From: Streptomyces sp. YIM 121038
GTDB lineage: Bacteria > Actinomycetota > Actinomycetes > Streptomycetales > Streptomycetaceae
DNA length: 64,000 nucleotides
Direction: 5' to 3'
NCBI RefSeq assembly: GCF_006088715.1
Contig: NZ_CP030771.1
Span: 7,624,001 to 7,688,000 of the forward strand
The notes under the pieces are model-generated. The model had not been told where the DNA came from. It did not search any database and saw nothing but the letters and a program-made list of their open reading frames with translations. Positions 1 to 6,650 of the stretch are shown piece after piece. The first letter of the stretch is position 1, and each line of letters opens with the position of its first letter. A program made the translations under genes and the position numbers.

Positions 1-138
1 CGCCGCACGGTCCAGCGCTGCGCCCGCGCGGCCCGACGGGCCAACGCCGACCTCCTGGCGCCCCTGTCGGAGGAGGAGCGCACGCGCTTCGCGGAGATGC
101 TGACGCGGGTGGCGGCGGTGGACGCGCCGGACGCGTGA
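1..138 (+). CDS. C-terminal end of a MarR-type regulator (partial)
   Basis: The window opens inside a reading frame that stops with TGA at 136-138. Its 45 visible residues end in a helix reading LLAPLSEEERTRFAEMLTRV. In MarR-family repressors this segment is the C-terminal dimerisation helix, where the 'L..LS..ER..F..LL.R' pattern is common. The DNA-binding wing lies outside the window, so ligand and targets cannot be judged. The assignment rests on this short motif alone. Confidence 0.55.
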   Translation, partial: RRTVQRCARAARRANADLLAPLSEEERTRFAEMLTRVAAVDAPDA

Positions 139-149
139 CGCCGAGCCGC

Positions 150-285
150 GCAGCGGACGCACCGGCGCGTGAGGGCGAGCGCGAACCGGCAGATGTCAAG
201 CCCGTCCGGCGTTTGAGGACGAGCCGCGAAGCGGCAAGGGGTCAAGCCGGTCCGGCGTTTGAGGGCGAGCGCGCGGCGCGATGGC
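150..285. repeat. Tandem copies of the GTCCGGCGTTTGAGG intergenic repeat
   Basis: Two clear units (about 196-241 and 242-282) begin TCAAGCC(C/G)GTCCGGCGTTTGAGG and continue with a GCGAGC/GACGAG segment; a more degenerate one precedes them. The same sequence recurs at 5006-5121, 12974-13108 and, inverted, at 51601-51697. It fills most of the gap between the MarR-type gene and fdhD. It resembles the dispersed repeats common in Streptomyces intergenic DNA and may help end transcription. Confidence 0.7.
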
Positions 286-333
286 CCCGCCGCGAGCGGG
301 GCGAGGCCGGCCGGGGGGCGCCCCGGGCCCCGC

Positions 334-1185
334 CTAGCCCTGGTCGGCCATGGCCTGCAAGGCCACCCGGTGCTCGCCCGCGTACACGTTCATGGAGGCG
401 CCGCGCAGGAAGCCCACCAGCGTGAGCCCCGTCTCGGCCGCGAGGTCGACGGCGAGCGCCGAGGGCGCCGAGACGGCCGCGAGCACGGGGATGCCCGCCA
501 TCACGGCCTTCTGCGCCAGCTCGAAGGAGGCGCGGCCCGACACGAGCAGGACCGTGCGGGACAGCGGCAGGCGGCCGTTCTGCAGGGCCCGCCCCACCAG
601 CTTGTCGACGGCGTTGTGGCGCCCCACGTCCTCGCGTACGTCGAGCAGCTCGCCGTCCTCGGAGAACAGCGCGGCCGCGTGCAGGCCGCCGGTCCGGTCG
701 AAGACGCGCTGGGCCGCGCGCAGCCGTTCGGGCAGGCCCGCGAGCAGCGCGGGGGTGAGCCGCAGCGGGTCGGGGCCGTCGTCGACGGCCCAGCGGGCCG
801 TCGTGCGGACCGCGTCCAGGCTGGCCTTGCCGCACAGGCCGCACGACGAGGTGGTGTACACGTTCCGTTCGAGGGTGATGTCCGGGATGACGACGCCGGG
901 CGCGGTCGACACGTCCACCACGTTGTACGTGTTCGAGCCGTCCTGGGTGGCGCCCGCGCAGTACACGATGTTCCGCAGCTCGTCCGCCGCGCCGAGGACG
1001 CCCTCGCTGACGAGGAAGCCCGCGGCGAGCGCGAAGTCGTCGCCCGGCGTGCGCATGGTGATGGCGAGCGGCCTGCCGTTGAGGCGGATCTCCATCGGCT
1101 CCTCGGCGACGAGCGTGTCGGGCCGCTCGCTGACCGCGCCGTCGCGGATGCGGAGGACGCGGCGGCGCTCCGTGACTCGTCCCAT
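334..1185 (-). CDS. fdhD: FdhD, sulfurtransferase for formate dehydrogenase maturation
   Basis: FdhD passes sulfur from a cysteine desulfurase to the molybdenum cofactor of formate dehydrogenase, and acts in the cytoplasm. The 283-residue product has the usual family length. It carries the family's SSCGLCGKAS motif, whose two cysteines form the persulfide relay, and a C-terminal cofactor-binding part with VREDVGRHNAVDK and LVSGRASFE. Start: ATG at 1185. Immediately upstream on the same strand is only the last piece of a formate dehydrogenase-type [2Fe-2S]/molybdopterin protein, so the enzyme this copy once served locally is gone. It may still serve another formate dehydrogenase elsewhere, which would suit an oxalate-using strain because oxalate breakdown yields formate. 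Confidence 0.95.
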   Translation of the reverse strand: MGRVTERRRVLRIRDGAVSERPDTLVAEEPMEIRLNGRPLAITMRTPGDDFALAAGFLVSEGVLGAADELRNIVYCAGATQDGSNTYNVVDVSTAPGVVIPDITLERNVYTTSSCGLCGKASLDAVRTTARWAVDDGPDPLRLTPALLAGLPERLRAAQRVFDRTGGLHAAALFSEDGELLDVREDVGRHNAVDKLVGRALQNGRLPLSRTVLLVSGRASFELAQKAVMAGIPVLAAVSAPSALAVDLAAETGLTLVGFLRGASMNVYAGEHRVALQAMADQG

Positions 1186-1190
1186 GTCGA

Positions 1191-1402
1191 TCAGTCCCGG
1201 TTCTGTCCGTGCTGGTGGCCGGAGCGGCCCTTGACGCAGAGGCTGCCGTGGGGCACCGGGCCGCCGTGCGGCGAGGTGACCTTCACGATCTCATTGTCCT
1301 GCACGCGCGGCGTACGGCGGACCGCTCGACGGGGAGGTCCGGCTCGCGGCGGCGGCCGAGCGTCGCGCCGATCGCTCCGGCGCCCAGGACGGGGACTCTC
1401 AC
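1191..1402 (-). pseudogene. Remnant: 3' end of a formate dehydrogenase-type Fe-S protein behind a truncated Rossmann ORF
   Basis: Reading minus-strand in the frame ending at 1191, the last ~38 residues read VQDNEIVKVTSPHGGPVPHG then LCVKGRSGHQHGQNRD. This matches the end of the iron-sulfur region of formate dehydrogenase-like proteins (usual form: QDNEIVKVTSP...HG.LC.KGRFG.QH.QNR). Upstream homology stops abruptly near 1310. In the neighbouring frame a 39-codon ORF (GTG at 1402, stop at 1283, GGAG upstream) reads VPVLGAGAIGATLG, a Rossmann GxGxxG start as in ketopantoate reductase-like proteins, then collapses. Two gene fragments were probably joined by a deletion. fdhD follows 5 bp downstream. 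Confidence 0.6.
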
Positions 1403-1535
1403 GAGGGGCGCTCCGTTCGGTCGAATCGTTCCGAGGGCCTGTCGCGAAGGCCTCGGGGCCACGCGGCTTCGGACCCCGCGCTTCGGACCCCGCGCCTCGG
1501 GTCGCGCGGCCTCGGATCGCACGGCGGGGAGTGGA

Positions 1536-1551
1536 ATACTGTCTACAGTAT
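1536..1551. promoter_or_regulatory. Perfect palindrome ATACTGT-CT-ACAGTAT, probable GntR-family operator
   Basis: Seven-base arms ATACTGT and ACAGTAT flank a two-base centre. The core TGTCTACAGT (1540-1549) is the exact reverse complement of ACTGTAGACA at 4243-4252, just upstream of the GntR gene. It lies about 100 bp before the OFA transporter start. Size and symmetry suit a GntR/FadR-type dimer. Binding by the 4289 regulator is inferred. Confidence 0.6.
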
Positions 1552-1585
1552 GGAAGTTAGGGCGGCAAGGGGCGCGCGCGACATC

Positions 1586-1602
1586 GCATACCGTCGACGA
1601 AT
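1586..1602 (+). promoter_or_regulatory. GCATACCGTCGACGAAT element shared with the oxc/sucC promoter
   Basis: This 17-mer differs by one base from 34911-34927 (GCATACAGTCGACGAAT), the divergent promoter of the oxalate-type genes. It sits 52 bp before the OFA transporter start. Conservation 33 kb apart upstream of functionally related genes points to a common control site or promoter element. Confidence 0.5.
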
Positions 1603-1653
1603 CCCGGCCCGCCCCCTTCCCAACGGCCCGCCGGATTCCTACCGTTCGGGATC

Positions 1654-2988
1654 ATGAGGCCCCCCGTCGCACCTCCCGGCTGGAGCCGGTGGCTCGTGCC
1701 GCCCGCCGCCCTGTCGGTGCACCTCTCCATCGGCCAGGCCTACGCCTGGAGCGTCTTCAAGCCGCCCCTGGAGTCCGCGCTCGACCTCAGCGGCACCCAG
1801 AGCGCGCTGCCCTTCCAGCTCGGCATCGTCATGCTGGGCCTGTCCGCCGCGTTCGGCGGCACGCTCGTGGAGCGCAACGGCCCGCGCTGGGCGATGTCCG
1901 TCGCGCTCGTCTGCTTCTCCTCCGGCTTCCTGCTCGCCGCGCTCGGCGCCGCGAGCAGGCAGTACTGGCTCGTCGTCCTCGGCTACGGCTTCGTCGGCGG
2001 CATCGGGCTCGGCATCGGCTACATCTCCCCGGTGTCCACCCTGCTCAAGTGGTTCCCGGACCGGCCCGGCACGGCCACCGGCATCGCGATCATGGGTTTC
2101 GGCGGCGGCGCGCTCATCGCCTCGCCGTGGTCCGCGCGGATGCTGGAGTCGTTCGGCACGGACTCCTCCGGCATCGCGCTCGCCTTCCTGGTGCACGGCC
2201 TGACGTACGCGGTCTTCATGGCGCTCGGCGTGCTCCTGGTGCGGGTCCCGGCGCCGCGGGGCGCCCGCGGCCCGGCCGCGGCGGGCGCGTCCGACGGGCC
2301 CCAGGTGTCGGCCCGCGAGGCCGTGCGCACCCCGCAGTTCTGGTGCCTGTGGGTCGTCCTGTGCATGAACGTGACCGCCGGGATCGGCATCCTGGAGAAG
2401 GCCGCGCCGATGATCACGGACTTCTTCGCGGACTCCTCGACGCCGGTCTCCGCGTCGGCGGCCGCCGGGTTCGTCGCCCTGCTCTCGGCCGCGAACATGA
2501 CGGGCCGCATCGGCTGGTCGTCCGCGTCCGACCTGCTCGGACGCAAGAACGTGTACCGGGTCTACCTGGGCGCCGGCGCGCTGATGTACCTGCTGATCGC
2601 GCGCTTCGGCGACGACTCGAAGCCGCTGTTCGTCTGTTGCGCGCTGGTCATCCTCTCCTTCTACGGCGGCGGCTTCGCGACCGTCCCCGCGTATCTGAAG
2701 GACCTCTTCGGCACCTACCAGGTGGGCGCCATCCACGGCCGTCTCCTGACGGCCTGGTCGCTCGCCGGGGTCCTCGGCCCGCTGATCGTGAACTGGGTGG
2801 CCGACCGGCAGGAGGACGCGGGCAAGGAGGGCGCGGCCCTGTACGGGCTCTCCTTCTCGATCATGATCGGTCTGCTGGTCGTCGGCTTCGTCGCCAACGA
2901 ACTGGTCCGCCCCGTCCACCCGCGCCACCACCTCGCCGCGCCGAAGGAGGCCGCCGATGACGACACCGCCGAGCCCGCCGCCCGCTGA
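1654..2988 (+). CDS. OFA-type MFS transporter (oxalate/formate antiporter family)
   Basis: A 444-residue, 12-helix major facilitator protein. The opening (HLSIGQAYAWSVFKPPLESA), the loop KWFPDRPGTATGIAIMGFGG and the second-half ARNMTGR-like segment (SAANMTGRIGWSSASDLLGRKN) are typical of the oxalate:formate antiporter family, which exchanges small carboxylates. It is the only one of three OFA proteins here followed by a 'small subunit' gene, whose start overlaps this gene's end (2957 versus 2988). Two putative operators lie upstream (1536 and 1586). Specificity cannot be fixed from sequence; oxalate, formate or another monocarboxylate is possible. The regulon link to frc/oxc favours oxalate. 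Confidence 0.85.
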   Translation: MRPPVAPPGWSRWLVPPAALSVHLSIGQAYAWSVFKPPLESALDLSGTQSALPFQLGIVMLGLSAAFGGTLVERNGPRWAMSVALVCFSSGFLLAALGAASRQYWLVVLGYGFVGGIGLGIGYISPVSTLLKWFPDRPGTATGIAIMGFGGGALIASPWSARMLESFGTDSSGIALAFLVHGLTYAVFMALGVLLVRVPAPRGARGPAAAGASDGPQVSAREAVRTPQFWCLWVVLCMNVTAGIGILEKAAPMITDFFADSSTPVSASAAAGFVALLSAANMTGRIGWSSASDLLGRKNVYRVYLGAGALMYLLIARFGDDSKPLFVCCALVILSFYGGGFATVPAYLKDLFGTYQVGAIHGRLLTAWSLAGVLGPLIVNWVADRQEDAGKEGAALYGLSFSIMIGLLVVGFVANELVRPVHPRHHLAAPKEAADDDTAEPAAR

Positions 2989-3118
2989 CGGGGGCGCCCC
3001 CGGGCCGCCGCCGCGCCGCCGCGCGCTGATCCTGGGGTCCTGGCTCTGGGTGACCGTGCCACTGGCATACGGCCTCTACGAACTCGTACACAAGGCCAGA
3101 CAGCTCTTCACCGGGTGA
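2957..3118 (+). CDS. MFS transporter small subunit (53 aa)
   Basis: An ATG at 2957, inside the 3' end of the OFA transporter gene and in another frame, opens a 53-residue product. It has a Pro-rich N-terminus, a basic RRRA patch and one membrane helix (LILGSWLWVTVPLAYGLYEL), then a short VHKARQLFTG tail. Small single-helix proteins ending in this 'SWLWV..P.AYG.YEL..K..QLF' pattern are found next to OFA transporters in actinobacteria and are annotated as transporter small subunits. The 32-bp overlap implies translational coupling. Its exact role (assembly or gating) is not known to me. Confidence 0.8.
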   Translation: MTTPPSPPPADGGAPGPPPRRRALILGSWLWVTVPLAYGLYELVHKARQLFTG

Positions 3119-3241
3119 CGCGATGATGAGAAGCATCCAAACGAGCGGTCCCAATCCTGTCGCATTACGTCACCTGCTACCCGTGAGTCGCTCAGCAGAC
3201 TGGACGGTCCCGCACATCCGGCACCACGAGGGGACCCGCCC

Positions 3242-4189
3242 ATGCCCGGCTCACGCATCGCCGCCGTCGGCCACTACCAGCCTGCCAAGGTGCTGACCAA
3301 CGACGACCTGGCGGGCATGGTGGACACCAGCGACGCGTGGATCCGCTCCCGGGTCGGCATCCGCACCCGGCACATCGCGGGCCCCGAGGAGCCCGTCGAC
3401 GAGCTCGCCGCGCATGCCGCAGCCAAGGCCCTCGCGGCGGCGGGCCGGGCCCCGGCGTCCGTGGACCTGGTCGTCGTCGCCACCTCCACGGCGGTCGACC
3501 GCTCGCCGAACATGGCCGCCCGCGTCGCCGCCCGGCTCGGCCTGCCCTCGCCCGCCGCGCTGGACGTCAACGTGGTCTGCGCGGGCTTCACGCACGCGCT
3601 CGCCACCGCCGACCACGCCGTACGGGCCGGGGCCGCGAGCCGGGCCGTGGTCATCGGGGCCGACAAGATGTCCGAGATCACGGACTGGACGGACCGCACC
3701 ACGTGCGTCCTGGTCGGCGACGGCGCGGGCGCGGCCGTCGTCGAGGCCTGCGGCGAGGGCGAGGAGCCCGGCATCAGCCCCGTGCTGTGGGGCTCCGTGC
3801 CGGAGATGGGGCACGCGGTGCGGATCGAGGGCCAGCCCGCGCGGTTCGCCCAGGAGGGCCAGAGCGTGTACCGCTGGGCCACGACGCAGCTGCCGCCGCT
3901 GGCCCGCGCGACCTGCGAGCGGGCCGGGCTCACCCCGGCCGACCTCGCGGCGGTCGTCCTGCACCAGGCCAATCTGCGCATCGTCGAACCGCTCGCCACG
4001 CGCATCGGCGCCGTGAACGCGGTGGTCGCCCGCGACGTGGTCGACTCGGGCAACACCTCGGCCGCGTCCGTGCCGCTCGCGCTCTCCAAGCTGGTCGAGC
4101 GGGGCGAGATCGTCACCGGCGACCCGGTGCTGCTCTTCGGCTTCGGCGGGAACCTGTCGTACGCGGGGCAGGTCGTGCGCTGTCCGTGA
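3242..4189 (+). CDS. 3-oxoacyl-ACP synthase III family protein (FabH-like)
   Basis: A 315-residue ketosynthase III of normal length with all three catalytic residues visible: Cys in DVNVVCAGFTHAL, His in LHQANLRI, and Asn in VVDSGNTSAASVPLAL. The N-terminus carries the usual GHYQPAKVLTNDDLA and TSDAWIRSRVGIRTRHI motifs. Such enzymes condense an acyl-CoA with malonyl-ACP, or act as CoA-dependent acyl transferases in special metabolism. No ACP, acyltransferase or other fatty-acid gene is adjacent; its neighbours are a transporter and a GntR regulator. It is therefore probably a secondary copy rather than the housekeeping fabH. Start: ATG at 3242 after a GAGGGGA site. Confidence 0.88.
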   Translation: MPGSRIAAVGHYQPAKVLTNDDLAGMVDTSDAWIRSRVGIRTRHIAGPEEPVDELAAHAAAKALAAAGRAPASVDLVVVATSTAVDRSPNMAARVAARLGLPSPAALDVNVVCAGFTHALATADHAVRAGAASRAVVIGADKMSEITDWTDRTTCVLVGDGAGAAVVEACGEGEEPGISPVLWGSVPEMGHAVRIEGQPARFAQEGQSVYRWATTQLPPLARATCERAGLTPADLAAVVLHQANLRIVEPLATRIGAVNAVVARDVVDSGNTSAASVPLALSKLVERGEIVTGDPVLLFGFGGNLSYAGQVVRCP

Positions 4190-4240
4190 CGCGGGCCGCG
4201 GCGGGCCCAACTCCCTCTGGCCCCAGCCGCGGTGCTCGGT

Positions 4241-4256
4241 AAACTGTAGACAAAAG
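4241..4256. promoter_or_regulatory. AAACTGTAGACAAAAG, probable autoregulatory GntR site
   Basis: The core ACTGTAGACA (4243-4252) is identical to the complementary strand of the palindrome core at 1540-1549. It lies about 35 bp before the GntR gene start, where autoregulatory sites of this family usually sit. The outer arms are less symmetrical than at 1536, suggesting weaker binding. Confidence 0.55.
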
Positions 4257-4288
4257 CCCATGTCCAGGAGGCGCAGGAGGGGGACGGG

Positions 4289-4966
4289 ATGTTGTCCGCA
4301 GGACTGCCGCAGGGGACGGTGCCCAAGCTGGAACGGCCCGGCCCGCTGCGCGAGCGCGTCTACGAGGCGCTGCTCGAACTCATCACCACCCGCGCCCTGA
4401 GGCCCGGCCAGCACCTCGTCGAGAGCGAGCTGGCCGGGCACCTCGGCGTCTCCCGGCAGCCCGTGCGCGAGGCCCTCCAGCGCCTCAACACCGAGGGCTG
4501 GGTGGACCTCAGGCCCGCGCAGGGCGCGTTCGTCCACGAGCCGACCGAGGAGGAGGCGGACCAACTGCTCACGGTCCGTACGCTCCTTGAGGCGGAGGCG
4601 GCCCGCCTGGCCGCGGCCAACGCGGGCTCCGCGGGCATCGCCGCCCTGGAGGAGCTGTGCGCCCGGGGGGAGTCGGCCGTCGCCGCCGGGGACGTCGACC
4701 TCGTCGTCGCCACGAACGCGGCGTTCCACGCCAAGGTCATGGAGCTCGCGGGCAACGTGGTCCTCGCCGAGCTCGCGGGCCGGGTGGACGGCCGGGTCCG
4801 CTGGTACTACACGCCGGTGGCGCGGCAGCGGGGCATCCGCTCCTGGGTCGAGCACCGGGAGCTGATCGCGGCGATCGCCGCGCGGGACGAGGCGCGGGCC
4901 ACGGCCGTGATGCGGGCCCACACGGAACACACCCGCCGCACCTACCACGACCGCACCCCGGCCTGA
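4289..4966 (+). CDS. GntR family transcriptional regulator, FCD (FadR) subfamily
   Basis: A 225-residue repressor or activator. Residues ~18-85 form the winged helix (RERVYEALLELITTRALRPG, then SELAGHLGVSRQPVREALQR with the recognition helix). Residues ~95-215 form the all-helical FCD effector domain, with metal/ligand-type residues in TNAAFHAKVMELAGN and VEHRELIAAIAARD. Such regulators usually sense small carboxylates, which fits the OFA transporter. A candidate operator precedes the gene, its core repeats upstream of the transporter, and related half-sites lie at 34912. I infer control of a dispersed oxalate/carboxylate regulon. Confidence 0.9.
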   Translation: MLSAGLPQGTVPKLERPGPLRERVYEALLELITTRALRPGQHLVESELAGHLGVSRQPVREALQRLNTEGWVDLRPAQGAFVHEPTEEEADQLLTVRTLLEAEAARLAAANAGSAGIAALEELCARGESAVAAGDVDLVVATNAAFHAKVMELAGNVVLAELAGRVDGRVRWYYTPVARQRGIRSWVEHRELIAAIAARDEARATAVMRAHTEHTRRTYHDRTPA

Positions 4967-5005
4967 CTCTTCCCCATCCGCCCGCCCTCATCGCGCTGAC
5001 GCGCT

Positions 5006-5121
5006 CGTCCTCACACGCCGGACGGGCTGGATGGTTGCCGGTGCGGACCGGATCTCGCCCCCGGATCGCTCCTCGACCGCAACCGGCGACCATCTCAGCC
5101 CGTCCGGCGTGTGAGGACGAG
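5006..5121. repeat. Long inverted repeat with perfect 26-bp arms
   Basis: The arm at 5006-5031 (CTCGTCCTCACACGCCGGAC...) is perfectly complementary to 5096-5121. The 64-nt interior is itself partly palindromic (GGATGGTTGCCGGTGCGG against CCGCAACCGGCGACCATCT), so nearly the whole 116 bp can fold into one hairpin. The right arm begins a ~135-bp element that recurs at 12974. It lies after the GntR gene and may act as its terminator. The rest of the 4967-5324 gap holds this element's tail and the ROK promoter; no gene is seen. Confidence 0.75.
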
Positions 5122-5233
5122 GCGCGGAGCGCCGATCACGGGGGTCCAAGGGGGCGGAGCCCCCTTGTTCGGGAAGGGGTGGGGCAGGGGCGCATGCCGC
5201 GAGGCCCCGGCTTTGTCCTGTCGCAGGAGAAAG
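5096..5233 (+). repeat. Dispersed intergenic element, copy A
   Basis: The stretch from CAGCCCGTCCGGCG through GAGGACGAGGCGCGGAGCGC, a GGGGGCGGAGCCCCC hairpin, TTCGGGAAGGGG and CTTTGTCC matches 12974-13108 block by block. The GGGGGCGGAGCCCCC palindrome looks like a terminator-type hairpin. Both copies lie between a gene end and the next promoter, which argues for an inserted, possibly mobile, intergenic unit. Confidence 0.7.
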
Positions 5234-5324
5234 TAGAGGCCAATTCGCGCGCAAGTTCTTCCCAGCCCCGGCACCCACTGCTACGTTCCCCTCGAAAGCC
5301 CACCACGTAAGAGGGACAAGGCCG

Positions 5325-6533
5325 ATGAGGCGGGAGGGGCGCGTGAGACGCATGACGGCTCGACCCGCCAACGCCCACCAGGCGCGCCTGCTGCGCCTGC
5401 TGCGCGACGACGGCCCCAACTCCCGGGCCCAGCTGGGCGACCAGGTGGACCTGTCGAGGTCCAAGCTGGCCGTGGAGGTGGACCGCCTCCTGGAGACGGG
5501 ACTCGTGGTGGCCGACGGCCTCGCCGCCTCCCGCGGCGGCCGCCGCTCCCACAACATCCGCCTCGCCCCGAATCTCCGCTTCCTCGGCGTGGACATCGGC
5601 GCCACCTCGGTCGACGTCGCCGTCACCAACGCCGAGCTGGAGGTGCTCGGCCACCTCAACCAGCCCATGGACGTGCGCGAAGGCCCGGTCGCGGTCTTCG
5701 AGCAGGTCCTCGCCATGGCCGCGAAGCTCCGGGCGTCGGGCCTCGCGGAGGGCTTCGACGGCGCGGGCATCGGCGTGCCGGGCCCCGTCCGCTTCCCCGA
5801 GGGCGTGCCCGTGGCCCCGCCGATCATGCCCGGCTGGGACGGCTTCCCCGTGCGGGAGGCGCTCAGCCAGGAGCTCGGCTGCCCGGTCATGGTCGACAAC
5901 GACGTGAACCTGATGGCGATGGGGGAGCAGCACGCGGGCGTGGCCCGCTCCGTGGGCGACTTCCTCTGCGTCAAGATCGGCACCGGCATCGGCTGCGGCA
6001 TCGTCGTCGGCGGCCAGGTGTACCGGGGCACGACCGGCAGCGCGGGCGACATAGGCCACATCCAGGTGGAACCCGAGGGGCGCCCCTGCGCCTGCGGCAA
6101 CAAGGGCTGCCTGGAGGCCCACTTCAGCGGCGCCGCGCTCGCCCGTGACGCCCGGGAGGCCGCCCACCAGGGCCGTTCGCCGGAGCTCGCCGCCCGCCTG
6201 GAGGCGGCGGGCGCGCTCACGGCCGCCGACGTCGCCGCGGCGGCCGCCGCGGGCGACCCCACCGCGCTCGACCTGATCCGCGCCGGCGGCAACCGCACCG
6301 GCCAGGTCATCGCGGGCCTCGTCAGCTTCTTCAACCCGGGTCTCGTGGTGATCGGCGGCGGCGTCACGGGCCTCGGCCACACCCTGCTCGCCGCGATCCG
6401 CACCCAGGTCTACCGCCAGTCGCTGCCCCTCGCGACCGGCAACCTCCCCATCGTCCTCGGCGAGCTCGGCCCCGCCGCCGGAGTCACCGGCGGCGCCCGG
6501 CTCATCAGCGACCACCTGTTCTCACCGGCCTGA
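5325..6533 (+). CDS. ROK family transcriptional regulator
   Basis: A 402-residue protein with an N-terminal winged helix (residues ~12-75: NAHQARLLRLLRDDGPNSRA and SRSKLAVEVDRLLETGLV) fused to a sugar-kinase-like ROK domain (~90-400). The ROK domain shows LGVDIGATSVDVAV (phosphate loop), GIGVPGPV, a metal-site CACGNKGCLE and VVIGGGVTG. ROK regulators usually bind a sugar or sugar phosphate and repress nearby uptake genes. The RbsABC-like importer starts 117 bp downstream and is the likely target. A later ATG at 5352, after GGGAGGGG, is an alternative start. Confidence 0.92.
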   Translation: MRREGRVRRMTARPANAHQARLLRLLRDDGPNSRAQLGDQVDLSRSKLAVEVDRLLETGLVVADGLAASRGGRRSHNIRLAPNLRFLGVDIGATSVDVAVTNAELEVLGHLNQPMDVREGPVAVFEQVLAMAAKLRASGLAEGFDGAGIGVPGPVRFPEGVPVAPPIMPGWDGFPVREALSQELGCPVMVDNDVNLMAMGEQHAGVARSVGDFLCVKIGTGIGCGIVVGGQVYRGTTGSAGDIGHIQVEPEGRPCACGNKGCLEAHFSGAALARDAREAAHQGRSPELAARLEAAGALTAADVAAAAAAGDPTALDLIRAGGNRTGQVIAGLVSFFNPGLVVIGGGVTGLGHTLLAAIRTQVYRQSLPLATGNLPIVLGELGPAAGVTGGARLISDHLFSPA

Positions 6534-6650
6534 CCCGCCCCGCGGACACGGCGGCGGCCCGCCCCCGCGCGTACGCCACCTCGGCACACCCAGCACAGCG
6601 CTCACCCTGCTCTGCCCTGAAACCGGCCACACCCGTACGAGGGAACCGTC

